NCBI RefSeq assembly: GCF_004341685.1
Contig: NZ_SMAA01000004.1
Span: 107,354 to 171,353 of the forward strand
Origin: Pectinatus cerevisiiphilus
Lineage (GTDB): Bacteria; Bacillota; Negativicutes; Selenomonadales; Selenomonadaceae
Length of the DNA stretch: 64,000 nt
Direction of reading: 5' to 3'
Under the pieces are notes generated by a model that ran no database searches, had not been told where the DNA came from, and worked only from the letters and a program-made list of their open reading frames with translations. Both the position numbers and the translations under genes were made by a program. The stretch's first letter is position 1. Each line of letters starts with the position of its first letter. This document shows positions 46,857-55,984 of the stretch, piece after piece.

Positions 46857-47885
46857 TTATTTATTTATGATATATTCAGATGATGTATCACCTGACAGGA
46901 ACGGCAATATTTCTTTTGCCAGCAAATACGGTGAATGTAAAAAGGCATCTGTCGTACTTCCGGCTAAATGAGGTGTTATTGTGACATTGGGCAGCGTTGC
47001 TAACGCATATTCCCTAGGTAATGGTTCTTTATCAAACACATCCAAAGCAGCACCGGCAATCCTATTATTGTGCAAAGTTTCATACAGTGCCTCTTCATCG
47101 ACTAATCCAGAACGAGCTGTATTAATAATATATGCTGTTGGTTTCATCATATTCAGCAGCCTGGCATTTATCATATGTTTTGTATCTGCAGTCAAGCGGC
47201 TGTGCAGCAATAAAAAATCAGCATTTTTTACCGTATTTACTAAGCTATCCGTCTTTATATACTCTGGAAGTCCTGCTGCAAATGGATCATAAGCAATTAT
47301 ATTCATATCAAAAGAATGCAATCTTTTCGCAACCTTTTTTCCTATTTGCCCAAGACCTATAATACCTGCTGTTTTATTCGCTAAATCCGGTATATATGCT
47401 TTATTCGCATATTTGCGTATCCATTTCCCGTTTTTCAAGTTGGTATGACTTCTAGCTATATTACGACATTCAGCAATAAGCATTCCCACCGTAAAATCAG
47501 CTACTGCTGAAGAATTTCTCCCCGGTGTATTATAGACAAGAATATTTCTCTTAGTTGCTGCTGCCAAATTAACATTTTCACAACCACCACGCAAAACGCC
47601 TATTACTTTGAGATTTTTACAAGCATCTATAACTTTTTCATTAACAGGGCAAAATTGTGTAATAAGAATATCTGCATCTTTTATCTGTTCAATCAACTTA
47701 TCAGGAACTATATATGCTTCACTGCCTTGTTGTTCTATTTGTAGATTAATCTTCTGCAGTTCTTCCTGATTCTTTAATTGCCAGTCAACAACAGACAAAT
47801 CTATATTCTTATCCTTAAAAATAGCAAAACCTGCTTTTATATACTGTGCGGGTATAAGCAAATCTCCTATTCCGATGACTTTCAT
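46857..47885 (-). CDS. D-2-hydroxyacid dehydrogenase, copy 1
   Basis: 342 residues, same family and layout as the gene at 44883-45923: catalytic Arg in GVLRGGCENVN, NAD-binding GIIGLGQIGKKVAKRLHSFD, Glu in FDKEPLPREYA, His in ITPHLAGSTTD. The shared stretch AVADFTVGMLIAE and INTARSGLVD in both copies indicates a duplication. It directly precedes the aldolase (13 nt). Reaction: NAD-linked reduction or oxidation at C2 of a hydroxyacid; substrate unknown. Confidence 0.9.
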   Translation of the reverse strand: MKVIGIGDLLIPAQYIKAGFAIFKDKNIDLSVVDWQLKNQEELQKINLQIEQQGSEAYIVPDKLIEQIKDADILITQFCPVNEKVIDACKNLKVIGVLRGGCENVNLAAATKRNILVYNTPGRNSSAVADFTVGMLIAECRNIARSHTNLKNGKWIRKYANKAYIPDLANKTAGIIGLGQIGKKVAKRLHSFDMNIIAYDPFAAGLPEYIKTDSLVNTVKNADFLLLHSRLTADTKHMINARLLNMMKPTAYIINTARSGLVDEEALYETLHNNRIAGAALDVFDKEPLPREYALATLPNVTITPHLAGSTTDAFLHSPYLLAKEILPFLSGDTSSEYIINK

Positions 47886-47981
47886 TTAAGTAAATCCTTT
47901 CATAAACAACAAACATTAATAGATGGACCAAAAGACTAACTAATTGATTATATGCACTGTTCTTATATCTGCATCATTAAG

Positions 47982-48464
47982 CTATTGTTGTATTTGCAAT
48001 ATATCCTTCAAAAATATTTCTCGCATCTGCATCTTTGATCTAAGCGCATGAAAACTGATTACATTTTGCTGTTGCTTGAAATAATTAACTATATTTTTTA
48101 AATAATTCAAATGATTATTTTCACCTTTCAATGCCAGCATGAAAACTATGCCTACATCTATCTGTGAACTATTGTTGCCCATTTCCGCAAACTTTACTAC
48201 CTGGGGCAGCACAGCTACCACAATAGCTTCTTTTAAGACATTTTCCGGATTAGAATGTGGGACTGCAATACCTATCGGTTTTGTCGCTAAACCAGTTGGG
48301 TAATTATCTTCACGATCCAGCGTAGCCTTACAATAAGCTTCATTTACGTATCCTTTTTCAAATAGATCTTTGGCCAGAAGAGAGATTACTTCTTCCTTTG
48401 TTTTTACTTCATTTAATATTGCTGCATCATAAAATATATCTTCTGTCTTGCCTACGTTACCCAT
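47982..48464 (-). CDS. PTS sugar transporter EIIA
   Basis: 160 residues from the second ATG, which is 9 nt after AAGGGG (the first ATG touches the ribosome site). Fructose/mannitol/galactitol-type EIIA (PTS_EIIA_2): phosphorylated His70 in IGIAVPHSNPENV and the start AAILNEVKTKEEVISLLA. It takes phosphate from HPr and passes it to the EIIB encoded two genes upstream. Confidence 0.93.
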   Translation of the reverse strand: MGNVGKTEDIFYDAAILNEVKTKEEVISLLAKDLFEKGYVNEAYCKATLDREDNYPTGLATKPIGIAVPHSNPENVLKEAIVVAVLPQVVKFAEMGNNSSQIDVGIVFMLALKGENNHLNYLKNIVNYFKQQQNVISFHALRSKMQMREIFLKDILQIQQ

Positions 48465-48485
48465 ATTCTCCATCCCCTTAAACGT

Positions 48486-49760
48486 TTAAAAACCAAATAT
48501 CCATGAGAACACTTTATAAACTATAACCAATGCTGGCGTACCAGTAGCATCCCATGCGGACAGAGCTCCTTTTGATGCATCATATCCTAAGCTGCCTGCT
48601 AATTGGGTCATTGGTCCGGCCATCAAAGTAGCACCCCAGCAGAATAGTGCAACAATGATTGACAAAATGATAATATTATGCAAAATATTTCCTTCAGTAA
48701 TTGCATTAACAGCAGCACTTTCCCAAAGGACGATAATTAAACTTACCGAAGCAATCATTTGATTTCCCGGCAATAAAACTGAAATTATCAAAGCTAATGG
48801 ATACATAATTAACGTTGTCGGTACTACTGCCGAATGGCCAATAACTGTAGAACAATCAAGTGCTATTCTGACATCATCACGATGCATTTTGCTTACTAAT
48901 ATCTTTCTTGCTGCTTTGATGATAGGAAACCAACCTTCAACAAGAATAGATGCCATTCTTGGCAGTAAAAGAAAAGCGGCAGCCATTTTTACACCTAAGA
49001 GCAGGGAAGCCATAATCCCTATTTGGCTAAAGAGTCCAATTAATATTCCCAGCACTGCCCCCATAACAGTAGTTTCACCCAATACACCAAATTTTTCCTG
49101 TATAGTTTCAGCGTTAAAAGTAGCATCTTTAATCACCGGTATTCTCTTCAATACCCATTCAATAGGAATAGCTATACATGCCTGAAAAGAAAAATGTGTA
49201 CCATGCGGCCATGATCCGCCTGGTGGAAAATTATTGATTTTTTCTATATAAGGTGCCGCAATATCCGCAGCTTTCACATCTATTATCAAAAAAACTACAA
49301 CAGCTACAGTGGCTATCCAGAAGTTACCACTTACTACTCCTACCATACCAGCGAGCAGCATGGCACGCCATGTATTAAATACATCCACATATAATGTCTG
49401 TGTAAAACGAATAGATACTAGGAAGATATTCAAGATAAGAAATACCAGTACCCCGAAATATCCATAAGTATTACCAAAGGCATAGCCCAGACAACCCCAG
49501 CCTATATCAACTACACTCTTATTTATTCCGTACAAAGAAATAATATTAAGAATAGGCTGAACCATAGCTGTTTGAATAAGATTCACTACTAAAAATAAAC
49601 CTGTCAACCCGATAGATACTTTTAAAGCACCTAAAATAGCTTTCTTAAATTCAACGCGTACTAGTATTGAAACGATAAGGATTATTCCGACTATTGTGAC
49701 TGATGAATCAAAACCAAAGAATGTGGATAATCCTTTTGTAATAATTCCTATAAAATCCAT
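48486..49760 (-). CDS. PTS galactitol-type EIIC permease
   Basis: 424 residues from an ATG 8 nt after AGAGG; two in-frame starts lie slightly upstream. About ten to twelve hydrophobic segments. GatC-family features: the NFPPGGSWPHGTHFSFQACI loop, GWFPIIKAARKILVSK, and PTLIMYPLALIISVLLPGNQ. It translocates a polyol or sugar coupled to phosphorylation. GatC homologues carry galactitol, arabitol, ribitol and some sugar acids or modified sugars, so the substrate remains open. Confidence 0.93.
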   Translation of the reverse strand: MDFIGIITKGLSTFFGFDSSVTIVGIILIVSILVRVEFKKAILGALKVSIGLTGLFLVVNLIQTAMVQPILNIISLYGINKSVVDIGWGCLGYAFGNTYGYFGVLVFLILNIFLVSIRFTQTLYVDVFNTWRAMLLAGMVGVVSGNFWIATVAVVVFLIIDVKAADIAAPYIEKINNFPPGGSWPHGTHFSFQACIAIPIEWVLKRIPVIKDATFNAETIQEKFGVLGETTVMGAVLGILIGLFSQIGIMASLLLGVKMAAAFLLLPRMASILVEGWFPIIKAARKILVSKMHRDDVRIALDCSTVIGHSAVVPTTLIMYPLALIISVLLPGNQMIASVSLIIVLWESAAVNAITEGNILHNIIILSIIVALFCWGATLMAGPMTQLAGSLGYDASKGALSAWDATGTPALVIVYKVFSWIFGF

Positions 49761-49792
49761 ACTCATCACCTCTGTCTATTTACTTATTCATC

Positions 49793-50107
49793 TTATTCCT
49801 TCATAATTTTTTTGACATTATCCATAATTTCATCTAATGCTTTTTTAGCTGCAGCGTCATCTAACATAACACCTAACGCCCTAATCATAGGCACAGAATA
49901 ATCACCATTCATTTCTACAGTAGTAACGAGCAAATCCATATTACCACTGGCAAGAGTTTCTTCTACATCTGTAACTCTGCATAAAGTAACGCTAACATCT
50001 TTACTCAAACCTTCTTCTTTTAAACGATCTTCAATTTCTTCCCTTAAATAATTTGACGTACATATTCCCGCACCGCAACAACAAAGAATTTTTACTTTTT
50101 TACTCAT
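49793..50107 (-). CDS. PTS galactitol-type EIIB
   Basis: 104 residues. The P-loop KVKILCCCGAGICTSNYL carries the phospho-Cys (Cys11 by alignment with C-G-x-G-x-x-T-S). It receives phosphate from EIIA and phosphorylates the substrate in EIIC. First gene of the operon; the sigma-54 promoter is about 40 nt upstream of its ATG. Confidence 0.93.
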   Translation of the reverse strand: MSKKVKILCCCGAGICTSNYLREEIEDRLKEEGLSKDVSVTLCRVTDVEETLASGNMDLLVTTVEMNGDYSVPMIRALGVMLDDAAAKKALDEIMDNVKKIMKE

Positions 50108-50154
50108 AATTCATTCATCCTCTTCTTTTATTTTGTAAAGCTAATGCTAAATAG

Positions 50155-50171
50155 AGCAAATCTCATGCCAA
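50155..50171 (-). promoter_or_regulatory. Sigma-54 (-24/-12) promoter of the PTS operon
   Basis: On the minus strand TTGGCATG-N4-TTGCT, differing from the TGGCACG-N4-TTGCW consensus at one position, with the GG and GC elements 12 nt apart. Predicted start near 50145. The operon encodes its own LevR-like sigma-54 activator, which fits. Confidence 0.88.
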
Positions 50172-50532
50172 TTACAAAAAAAACATTGTTTAGCCCTGTA
50201 TTTACTGAATATTTTTTTACAATATTTTATGGTAAATTACATAAACAACATCTTTTTTACAAAACTTGTCAATTTCCACAACAAAATCTTCAATATCAAT
50301 ATTACCAAACAGGTAGATATAATTGATTATAGCTAATTCCTTATTTTTTTAATTGAAGTTTATCTTTTTATTATATATGGGAACTTTGTTACACTATATT
50401 TGTACAATATGATATTAAAACTGATAATTAAACTACTTTAATTAAATTTACTGTCAATAAAAAATATTACTTTTTACCGTAATTTATGATAATATAGAAA
50501 ATATTCACTACTAGGAAAAGGAGTTTTCATTC
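50172..50532. other. A/T-rich intergenic region upstream of the PTS operon and the hemerythrin gene
   Basis: No gene is visible. The minus-strand upstream sites for the LevR-like activator should lie here, but no clear long inverted repeat stands out. AGGAAAAGGAG at 50514-50524 is the ribosome site of the hemerythrin gene. Confidence 0.6.
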
Positions 50533-50925
50533 ATGCATTATGAATTTACTGATGATTATCTAACCGGAATAGAATTCATCGACCAGGAGCACAAAAAGCT
50601 ATTCGACATTGCTAATGAAGCCTATGACCTTTTGACCAATAATTTTATCAATGATAAATATGACCGCATCCTAAATCTCGTTGTCGAATTACGGGAATAT
50701 ACGATTATCCACTTTGCTGACGAAGAGAAATATATGGAAAGTATTCAATATCTTCACCGCTTCAGCCATAAAATTGAACACATGAAATTTGTTGAAAAAT
50801 TAAACTCCATAAATTTAGAAAAAATTGATGCCAACCAAAAAGACAGTATTATAGATCTTCTTGGTTTCTTGGTAGAATGGCTACAAAACCATATAAAGAA
50901 AAAAGATTGCCGCTTAAGAAAGTGA
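50533..50925 (+). CDS. Bacteriohemerythrin
   Basis: 130-residue four-helix protein with a complete di-iron ligand set: His20 (IDQEHKKLF), His60 and Glu64 (HFADEEKYM), His79 and His83 (HKIEHMKF), His120 and Asp125 (NHIKKKD). Binds dioxygen reversibly; in anaerobes such single-domain proteins are thought to scavenge or sense oxygen or store it for delivery. Monocistronic, with good AAGGAG upstream. A stable hairpin element follows 20 nt after its stop. Confidence 0.93.
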   Translation: MHYEFTDDYLTGIEFIDQEHKKLFDIANEAYDLLTNNFINDKYDRILNLVVELREYTIIHFADEEKYMESIQYLHRFSHKIEHMKFVEKLNSINLEKIDANQKDSIIDLLGFLVEWLQNHIKKKDCRLRK

Positions 50926-50944
50926 TTTTTACAATAGATGCTAA

Positions 50945-51054
50945 AAAACACCCTGTGACGCAGATAGGAGATGAACCGCCTCCCATAAGCTAGCTTTTGA
51001 AGTCTAACTTATGGAGGGCACAGTTCAAGAATCTGTTTTGCAGGGCATTTTTTT
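50945..51054. ncRNA. Candidate structured RNA or complex bidirectional terminator
   Basis: About 110 nt that fold as one long arm: CCCTG/CAGGG (50951-50955 with 51041-51045), GCAGAT/ATCTGT (50960-50965 with 51031-51036), TGAAC/GTTCA (50972-50976 with 51023-51027), CCTCC/GGAGG and ATAAG/CTTAT (50979-50989 with 51008-51017, one bulged C), apical loop of 18 nt. The plus strand ends in ATTTTTTT, and the minus strand in TGTTTTTT. It is far more elaborate than needed for termination. I could not match it to a known family; size and sequence do not fit 6S or 4.5S RNA. The inner arms also resemble insertion-sequence termini (GGAGG next to ATAAG/CTTAT), so a small non-autonomous element is an alternative. 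Confidence 0.5.
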
Positions 51055-51279
51055 GCAACTATCCTTTCCATTTATATCATAATAAGTCAATTTCCTTTTA
51101 GTATCTTGTACAATCTAGTATAATATTATTATATAATTTAGTATGAAGGTATTTATTTTATTAAAGCTTTACATATTAAATGTATGATATACTTATGCAA
51201 ATTGACGAATATTTTATACCTTACTTGAAAACAAACGCTTTTTATCTGGCACTTATTAATTTAACATAGGGGGAATTTC

Positions 51280-52374
51280 ATGAAAAGCTGCGTCATCAAA
51301 TTTTTGTGTCTGGGATTAATAACGGTTCTCTTGATTGCAGGTTGTGGGAAAAAAGAAGAACCTGCATCCACTGCACCATTGGTAAAGACTCAAAAAATAG
51401 CTGCGGATAATGATACAGATTCCGCCACTTATGCAGGTTCTGTGCATGGGCGTTACGAAACTAATTTATCATTCCAAGTGGGCGGAAAAATTTTACAGCG
51501 TGCTGTCCAAGCCGGAGATTTTGTCCATGCCGGTGACGTATTAATGACAATAGACAGCAAAGACATCGTCCAGCAAGTTAATCAAAGCGAAGCCCAAACA
51601 GAAGCTGCCTATGCTGAATTGCAGCTGGCAAAGGCAAATCTCACGCGTTATCAACAGCTGTATGCACAGGATGCTATACCCCAAGCTTCACTTGATCAAT
51701 ATCAAACAGCTTACGACTCTGCTCTATCGGCTTATCAGCAGGCAACTGCCCATACTCTGCAAGACCGCAATTCATTATCCTATACAAATCTTATGGCTAA
51801 TGCCGACGGTGTCATTTCTACAATCAATGCAGAAGCAGGACAGGTTGTTACCGCTGGACAAACGGTGATGACTCTCGTCCAAACGAATGAGCTGGAAGTA
51901 GAAATAAATGTTCCTGAAAATGATATCAAATCTCTCAGCCAAGGAATGCACGTAACGGTTTCTTTTTGGGCCCTTGCTGATTCCACAGTTGATGGTATAA
52001 TTCGTGAAATATCACCAATGGCAGACCCAACAGCACGCACTTACCGTGTCAGGATTTCCCTTCCCCAGCCACCTGCTGAATTGAAACTTGGCATGACGGC
52101 AAGTGTTCTCTGTTCTTCAACTTCCGCTGACCAAAACACTTACTTATTACCACTTTCCGCCATATACCAAACAGGTGATACACCAGAAGTATGGATTGTA
52201 GCTGATGATAACACAGTAGCCTTAAAAGAAGTACAGGTTTCCACTTTCGATGAAAACCATGTAAAAGTGTCTGGACTGGATAAAGGTGATGTTGTCGTAA
52301 CAGCAGGTGTGCAAAAGCTGCGTGATGGCCAGAAAGTCCGACTTGATGATAGTACGGAAGGTGATAATTCATGA
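51280..52374 (+). CDS. RND efflux periplasmic adaptor (lipoprotein)
   Basis: 364 residues, AcrA/MdtA type. A lipobox (LLIAGC, Cys near 22) anchors it to the inner membrane. Then the barrel-sandwich halves SFQVGGKILQRAVQAGDFVH and SYTNLMANADGVISTINAEAG flank a coiled-coil hairpin (about 85-155), followed by a beta-barrel with NELEVEINVPENDIKSLSQG and a membrane-proximal domain. It links the RND pump encoded next to an outer-membrane channel, probably the TolC homologue at 6.3 kb. GGGGG precedes the ATG. The 225 nt upstream (51055-51279) are A/T-rich, without a gene. Confidence 0.94.
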   Translation: MKSCVIKFLCLGLITVLLIAGCGKKEEPASTAPLVKTQKIAADNDTDSATYAGSVHGRYETNLSFQVGGKILQRAVQAGDFVHAGDVLMTIDSKDIVQQVNQSEAQTEAAYAELQLAKANLTRYQQLYAQDAIPQASLDQYQTAYDSALSAYQQATAHTLQDRNSLSYTNLMANADGVISTINAEAGQVVTAGQTVMTLVQTNELEVEINVPENDIKSLSQGMHVTVSFWALADSTVDGIIREISPMADPTARTYRVRISLPQPPAELKLGMTASVLCSSTSADQNTYLLPLSAIYQTGDTPEVWIVADDNTVALKEVQVSTFDENHVKVSGLDKGDVVVTAGVQKLRDGQKVRLDDSTEGDNS

Positions 52375-55300
52375 GAAACCTTACTGAATTATCTTTAAAA
52401 AATAAGGACTTAGTTTGGTATTTTATCATTGTCGTTATCATTGCCGGTATTTTTTCTTATAGCAAACTGGGACGCATGGAAGACCCTGACTTTACCATAA
52501 GAGAAATGGTTGTTTCAGTCAGCTGGCCAGGAGCTACTGCCAAACAAATGGAAGAACAAGTGACCGATAAGCTTGAAGAAAAACTACAAGATACACCCGG
52601 TCTTGATTATTTAAAAAGTTCCTCTCGCCCCGGCCTATCAATTATCTATGTAACGCTTCGCCAAGATGTCGACAATTCCAAAATACGTGATACTTGGAAA
52701 GAAGTCCGCAATCTGTGCGAAGACGAAAAACAATACCTTCCTGAAGGTGTTTACGGTCCTTTTTACAATGACCGTTTTGATGATGTTTTTGGCTCTGTTT
52801 ATACTGTCAGCGGTGATGGATACTCTTACGAAGAACTGCGCCAGCATGCTGAACGGATACGGCGTCTTCTCCTTGGTATTTCCAGTGTCCAAAAGGTAGA
52901 ACTGCTCGGCGTACAGACAGAAAAGGTTTATATAGAAGTAAGCAATGTAAAACTTGCTGAGCTTGGTATAAGCCCACAGACTATTGCTAACGCGATAAAA
53001 ACACAAAATGAAATCACGCCCTCTGGCATGATTGAAACATCTTCTGATAATGTTTATCTTCGTTTTAGCGGGATATTTGATAACCTTGATGATATCAAAA
53101 ACCTACCCGTCAATGCCAATGGAAAAATATTCCGCTTAGGAGATATTGCTAAAATTGATCGTCGCTATGCAGATCCGGCTGACCCTAAAATGTTCTTCAA
53201 CGGAAAACCGGCAATTGGCATTGCTGTATCAATGGAACCAGGTGGCAATATCCTCACGCTTGGTAATAACCTCAATACTATGTTGGAAAAAATAAAGGCG
53301 GATATGCCTCTCGGTCTTGAAATCAATCAAGTTTCCGACCAACCGACTGTCGTTAAAGAATCTATAGGGGAATTTGTAAATACACTACGCGAAGCGATTA
53401 TCATCATTCTTGCCGTCAGTTTCTTAAGTCTCGGCCTGCGTACCGGTCTTGTTGTAGCCGGATGTATACCGCTGGTACTGGCTGGTGTTTTCGTGATGAT
53501 GTATATATTTGGCATCGACCTGCAAAAGGTGTCTTTAGGTTCGCTTATTATTGCATTGGGACTGCTTGTTGATGATGCGATAATTGCTGTGGAAATGATG
53601 AGTGTCAAACTTGAAGAGGGACTTGACCGCTTTAAAGCTGCCTGTTATGCATTCGAGGCCACGGCCAAGCCGATGCTTACCGGTACACTGATTACCTGCG
53701 CTGGTTTTATCCCAGTTGCTTTTGCCAAAGGAATGGCTTCCGAATTTTGCAAAAGTCTTTTCCCGGTAATAAGCATTGCCTTACTCATTTCATGGCTTGT
53801 CTCCGTAATGGTTGCCCCACTATTCGGTTATCATCTCATACGTGTTAAACCACCGACCAATGGCACAGGGAAAACTGCACCATACCAAAATAAATTTTAT
53901 TCACTTTTCCGTAAAATTCTTACCTGGTGCCTACAACACAAAAAACCTGTTCTCGGCGTAACTATATGTATATTTGCCCTTTCTATTTTTTCTCTGCGCT
54001 TTATTCGCCAGGAATTTTTCCCGCCTTCCCTGCGGCCAGAGATAATTGTGGAAATGCAGCTGCCAGAAGGATCATCCTTAAAAGCCTCTGAAGACACTGC
54101 AAATAAATTTGCCACCTTCTTAAACACGCAAACAGACAATATTAAAAACTTTTCCTATTATGTCGGCGAAGGAGCCCCTCGCTTTGTCCTGACTACAGAC
54201 CCGCAGCTGCCAGCTGATAATTACAGCCAATTCGTCATTGTTGCCAAGGACGTTGACACACGTGAACAGTTGGCAGAAACAATCAATAAAGAATTAGCTG
54301 ATAATTATCCAAATGTACAGGGTAATGTCAAATTCATCCAGACCGGGCCGCCAGCCGATTACCCTATAATGCTCCGCGTATCCGGTTATGACGAAGACAA
54401 AGTGCGCGGTATCGCAGGTAAAGTAGCAGATATTGTTGCCGCCGACAGCAATAATGAAGACGTCCATTTTGACTGGAATGAAAAGAACAAAACCATGCAT
54501 CTGGCGCTTGACCAAGATAAATTACGTGCAATGGGAATATCCGGCCAGTCTGTGGCACAAATGCTTTACACCGAAATTTCTGGTGCATCGGCTGCCCAAT
54601 ATTATGCAGGTGACAGAACTATAGATATCATGCTCCGCATGAATGACAGCGACCGGCACAGCCTCGCTGACATAAAGAACCTTCCTGTCTATCTTGGTGC
54701 TGCTGGCTATGTTCCTTTACAGCAAATAGCAAAGATCAGTTATGATGCTGAAGATGGACTCATATGGCGCCGCAATTTGCAGCCTACCATCACAGTTGAA
54801 GCCAATATTAAAGAAGGCACTGCCAACGATGCCGCCCAAAAAGCTTATAATGCCACAAAATCACTACGTGACTCATTACCGCTTGGTTATAGCATAGAAG
54901 CCGGTGGATCGCTTTCCGACAGCAACGATGCCGTCCAATTTCTCCTAGTTCCCCTTCCCGCTATGATCTTTGTCATCATGACACTGCTGATGATCCAGCT
55001 CCGGAACGGCAAGCTTGTGATACTGACCTTGCTCACTGCCCCGCTAGGTTTAATAGGTGTAAGCTTCGGTATGATTTTGCTGGATAAAGCTATGGGGTTT
55101 GTTGCACAGCTGGGTATACTAGCCTTAAGTGGTATGATCATAAGAAATTCTGTCATCCTTATTGATCAAATCCAAAAACATATCGCCGCTGGTGAAACAC
55201 CATGGGATGCTATCATCGACTCTGCCATCCTTCGTTTTCGCCCGATCATGCTTACTGCGGCAGCAGCTATTCTGGGGATGCTGCCCCTCATGTCCAGTAC

Positions 55301-55415
55301 TTTCTGGGGACCTATGGCCGTCGCTATCGCCAGTGGTTTATTGGTAGCCACTATACTCACATTGCTCATACTACCAACGATGTATGCAGCATGGTACAAA
55401 GTGAAAAAACAGTAA
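52371..55415 (+). CDS. RND-family multidrug efflux pump
   Basis: 1014 residues, AcrB/MdtB class. Twelve transmembrane helices in two repeats with two large periplasmic loops. Helix 4 carries the proton-relay pair Asp-Asp near residue 400 (ALGLLVDDAIIAVEMM). Typical boxes are present: GRMEDPDFTIREMVVSVSWP and ISWLVSVMVAPLFGYHL, plus the second-half helix LGILALSGMIIRNSVILIDQ. It overlaps the adaptor stop by 4 nt (ATGA), hence translationally coupled. Drives proton-coupled export across the periplasm; substrate range cannot be read from sequence. No local regulator is visible. Confidence 0.95.
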   Translation: MRNLTELSLKNKDLVWYFIIVVIIAGIFSYSKLGRMEDPDFTIREMVVSVSWPGATAKQMEEQVTDKLEEKLQDTPGLDYLKSSSRPGLSIIYVTLRQDVDNSKIRDTWKEVRNLCEDEKQYLPEGVYGPFYNDRFDDVFGSVYTVSGDGYSYEELRQHAERIRRLLLGISSVQKVELLGVQTEKVYIEVSNVKLAELGISPQTIANAIKTQNEITPSGMIETSSDNVYLRFSGIFDNLDDIKNLPVNANGKIFRLGDIAKIDRRYADPADPKMFFNGKPAIGIAVSMEPGGNILTLGNNLNTMLEKIKADMPLGLEINQVSDQPTVVKESIGEFVNTLREAIIIILAVSFLSLGLRTGLVVAGCIPLVLAGVFVMMYIFGIDLQKVSLGSLIIALGLLVDDAIIAVEMMSVKLEEGLDRFKAACYAFEATAKPMLTGTLITCAGFIPVAFAKGMASEFCKSLFPVISIALLISWLVSVMVAPLFGYHLIRVKPPTNGTGKTAPYQNKFYSLFRKILTWCLQHKKPVLGVTICIFALSIFSLRFIRQEFFPPSLRPEIIVEMQLPEGSSLKASEDTANKFATFLNTQTDNIKNFSYYVGEGAPRFVLTTDPQLPADNYSQFVIVAKDVDTREQLAETINKELADNYPNVQGNVKFIQTGPPADYPIMLRVSGYDEDKVRGIAGKVADIVAADSNNEDVHFDWNEKNKTMHLALDQDKLRAMGISGQSVAQMLYTEISGASAAQYYAGDRTIDIMLRMNDSDRHSLADIKNLPVYLGAAGYVPLQQIAKISYDAEDGLIWRRNLQPTITVEANIKEGTANDAAQKAYNATKSLRDSLPLGYSIEAGGSLSDSNDAVQFLLVPLPAMIFVIMTLLMIQLRNGKLVILTLLTAPLGLIGVSFGMILLDKAMGFVAQLGILALSGMIIRNSVILIDQIQKHIAAGETPWDAIIDSAILRFRPIMLTAAAAILGMLPLMSSTFWGPMAVAIASGLLVATILTLLILPTMYAAWYKVKKQ

Positions 55416-55440
55416 TTCTAGTAATTACTGACACATAACA

Positions 55441-55484
55441 AAAATAGAGTTCCTTCCGTTATACAACGGAAGGAACTCTATTTT
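55441..55484. terminator. Bidirectional terminator between the RND and propionate operons
   Basis: Perfect 20-bp stem beginning AAAATAGAGTTCC, 4-nt loop ATAC, ending TTTT; A/T-tracts on both sides make it work in both directions. It separates convergent operons. Confidence 0.96.
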
Positions 55485-55551
55485 AATTACTTGGGGACAA
55501 ACAAAATTCTATTAATAAGAATCTTATTTTTAAATTATTTCAGCAACGAAA

Positions 55552-55929
55552 TCAGCCGAGAATAACCATTGCTTCGCCAGCTTTAACGCTTTTACCAACT
55601 TCAACGTTAACTGCTTTAACTGTACCAGCTGCAGGTGCTGTGATTTCATTCTGCATTTTCATAGCTTCAAGGATAAGTACAACATCGCCAGCTTTAACAG
55701 CCTGTCCTACAGAAGCTACAACTTTAGTGATTTTACCAGGCATTGGAGCTGCTATGGTTGTACCACCTACAGGTGCTGCGGCTGGAGCTGCAGGAGCTGC
55801 GGCTTTAGGTGCTGGTGCAGAAACAGCAGGTGCTGCTTTAGGAGCTGGTGCTGCAACGGCAGCACTTTTTACTTCTTCAATTTCTACTTCATAAGAATTA
55901 CCATTCACAGTTACGTTAAATTTTTTCAC
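55552..55929 (-). CDS. mmdC: Biotin carrier protein of methylmalonyl-CoA decarboxylase (gamma)
   Basis: 125 residues from a GTG at 55929; GGAGGA lies 7 nt upstream, and that ribosome site would itself be read as codons by the frame that opens at an ATG five codons earlier. An N-terminal beta segment (VKKFNVTVNGNSYEVEI), a long Ala/Pro flexible linker (about 25-55), and a C-terminal biotinyl domain with EAMKMQNEITAPAAGTVKAV, where the Lys is biotinylated. It carries the carboxyl group between MmdA and its partner. Last gene of the propionate operon. Confidence 0.93.
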   Translation of the reverse strand: MKKFNVTVNGNSYEVEIEEVKSAAVAAPAPKAAPAVSAPAPKAAAPAAPAAAPVGGTTIAAPMPGKITKVVASVGQAVKAGDVVLILEAMKMQNEITAPAAGTVKAVNVEVGKSVKAGEAMVILG

Positions 55930-55984
55930 AAGATATTCCTCCATAAACGTATTTCTTTTTATTTACAATAATTCATCTAAGAAC

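Noticed and set aside
50945-51054. 6S RNA, 4.5S RNA or a known riboswitch
   Set aside because: Too short for 6S, no SRP GGAAGG-type loop, and no downstream gene in the right place or known aptamer core. Left as unassigned.
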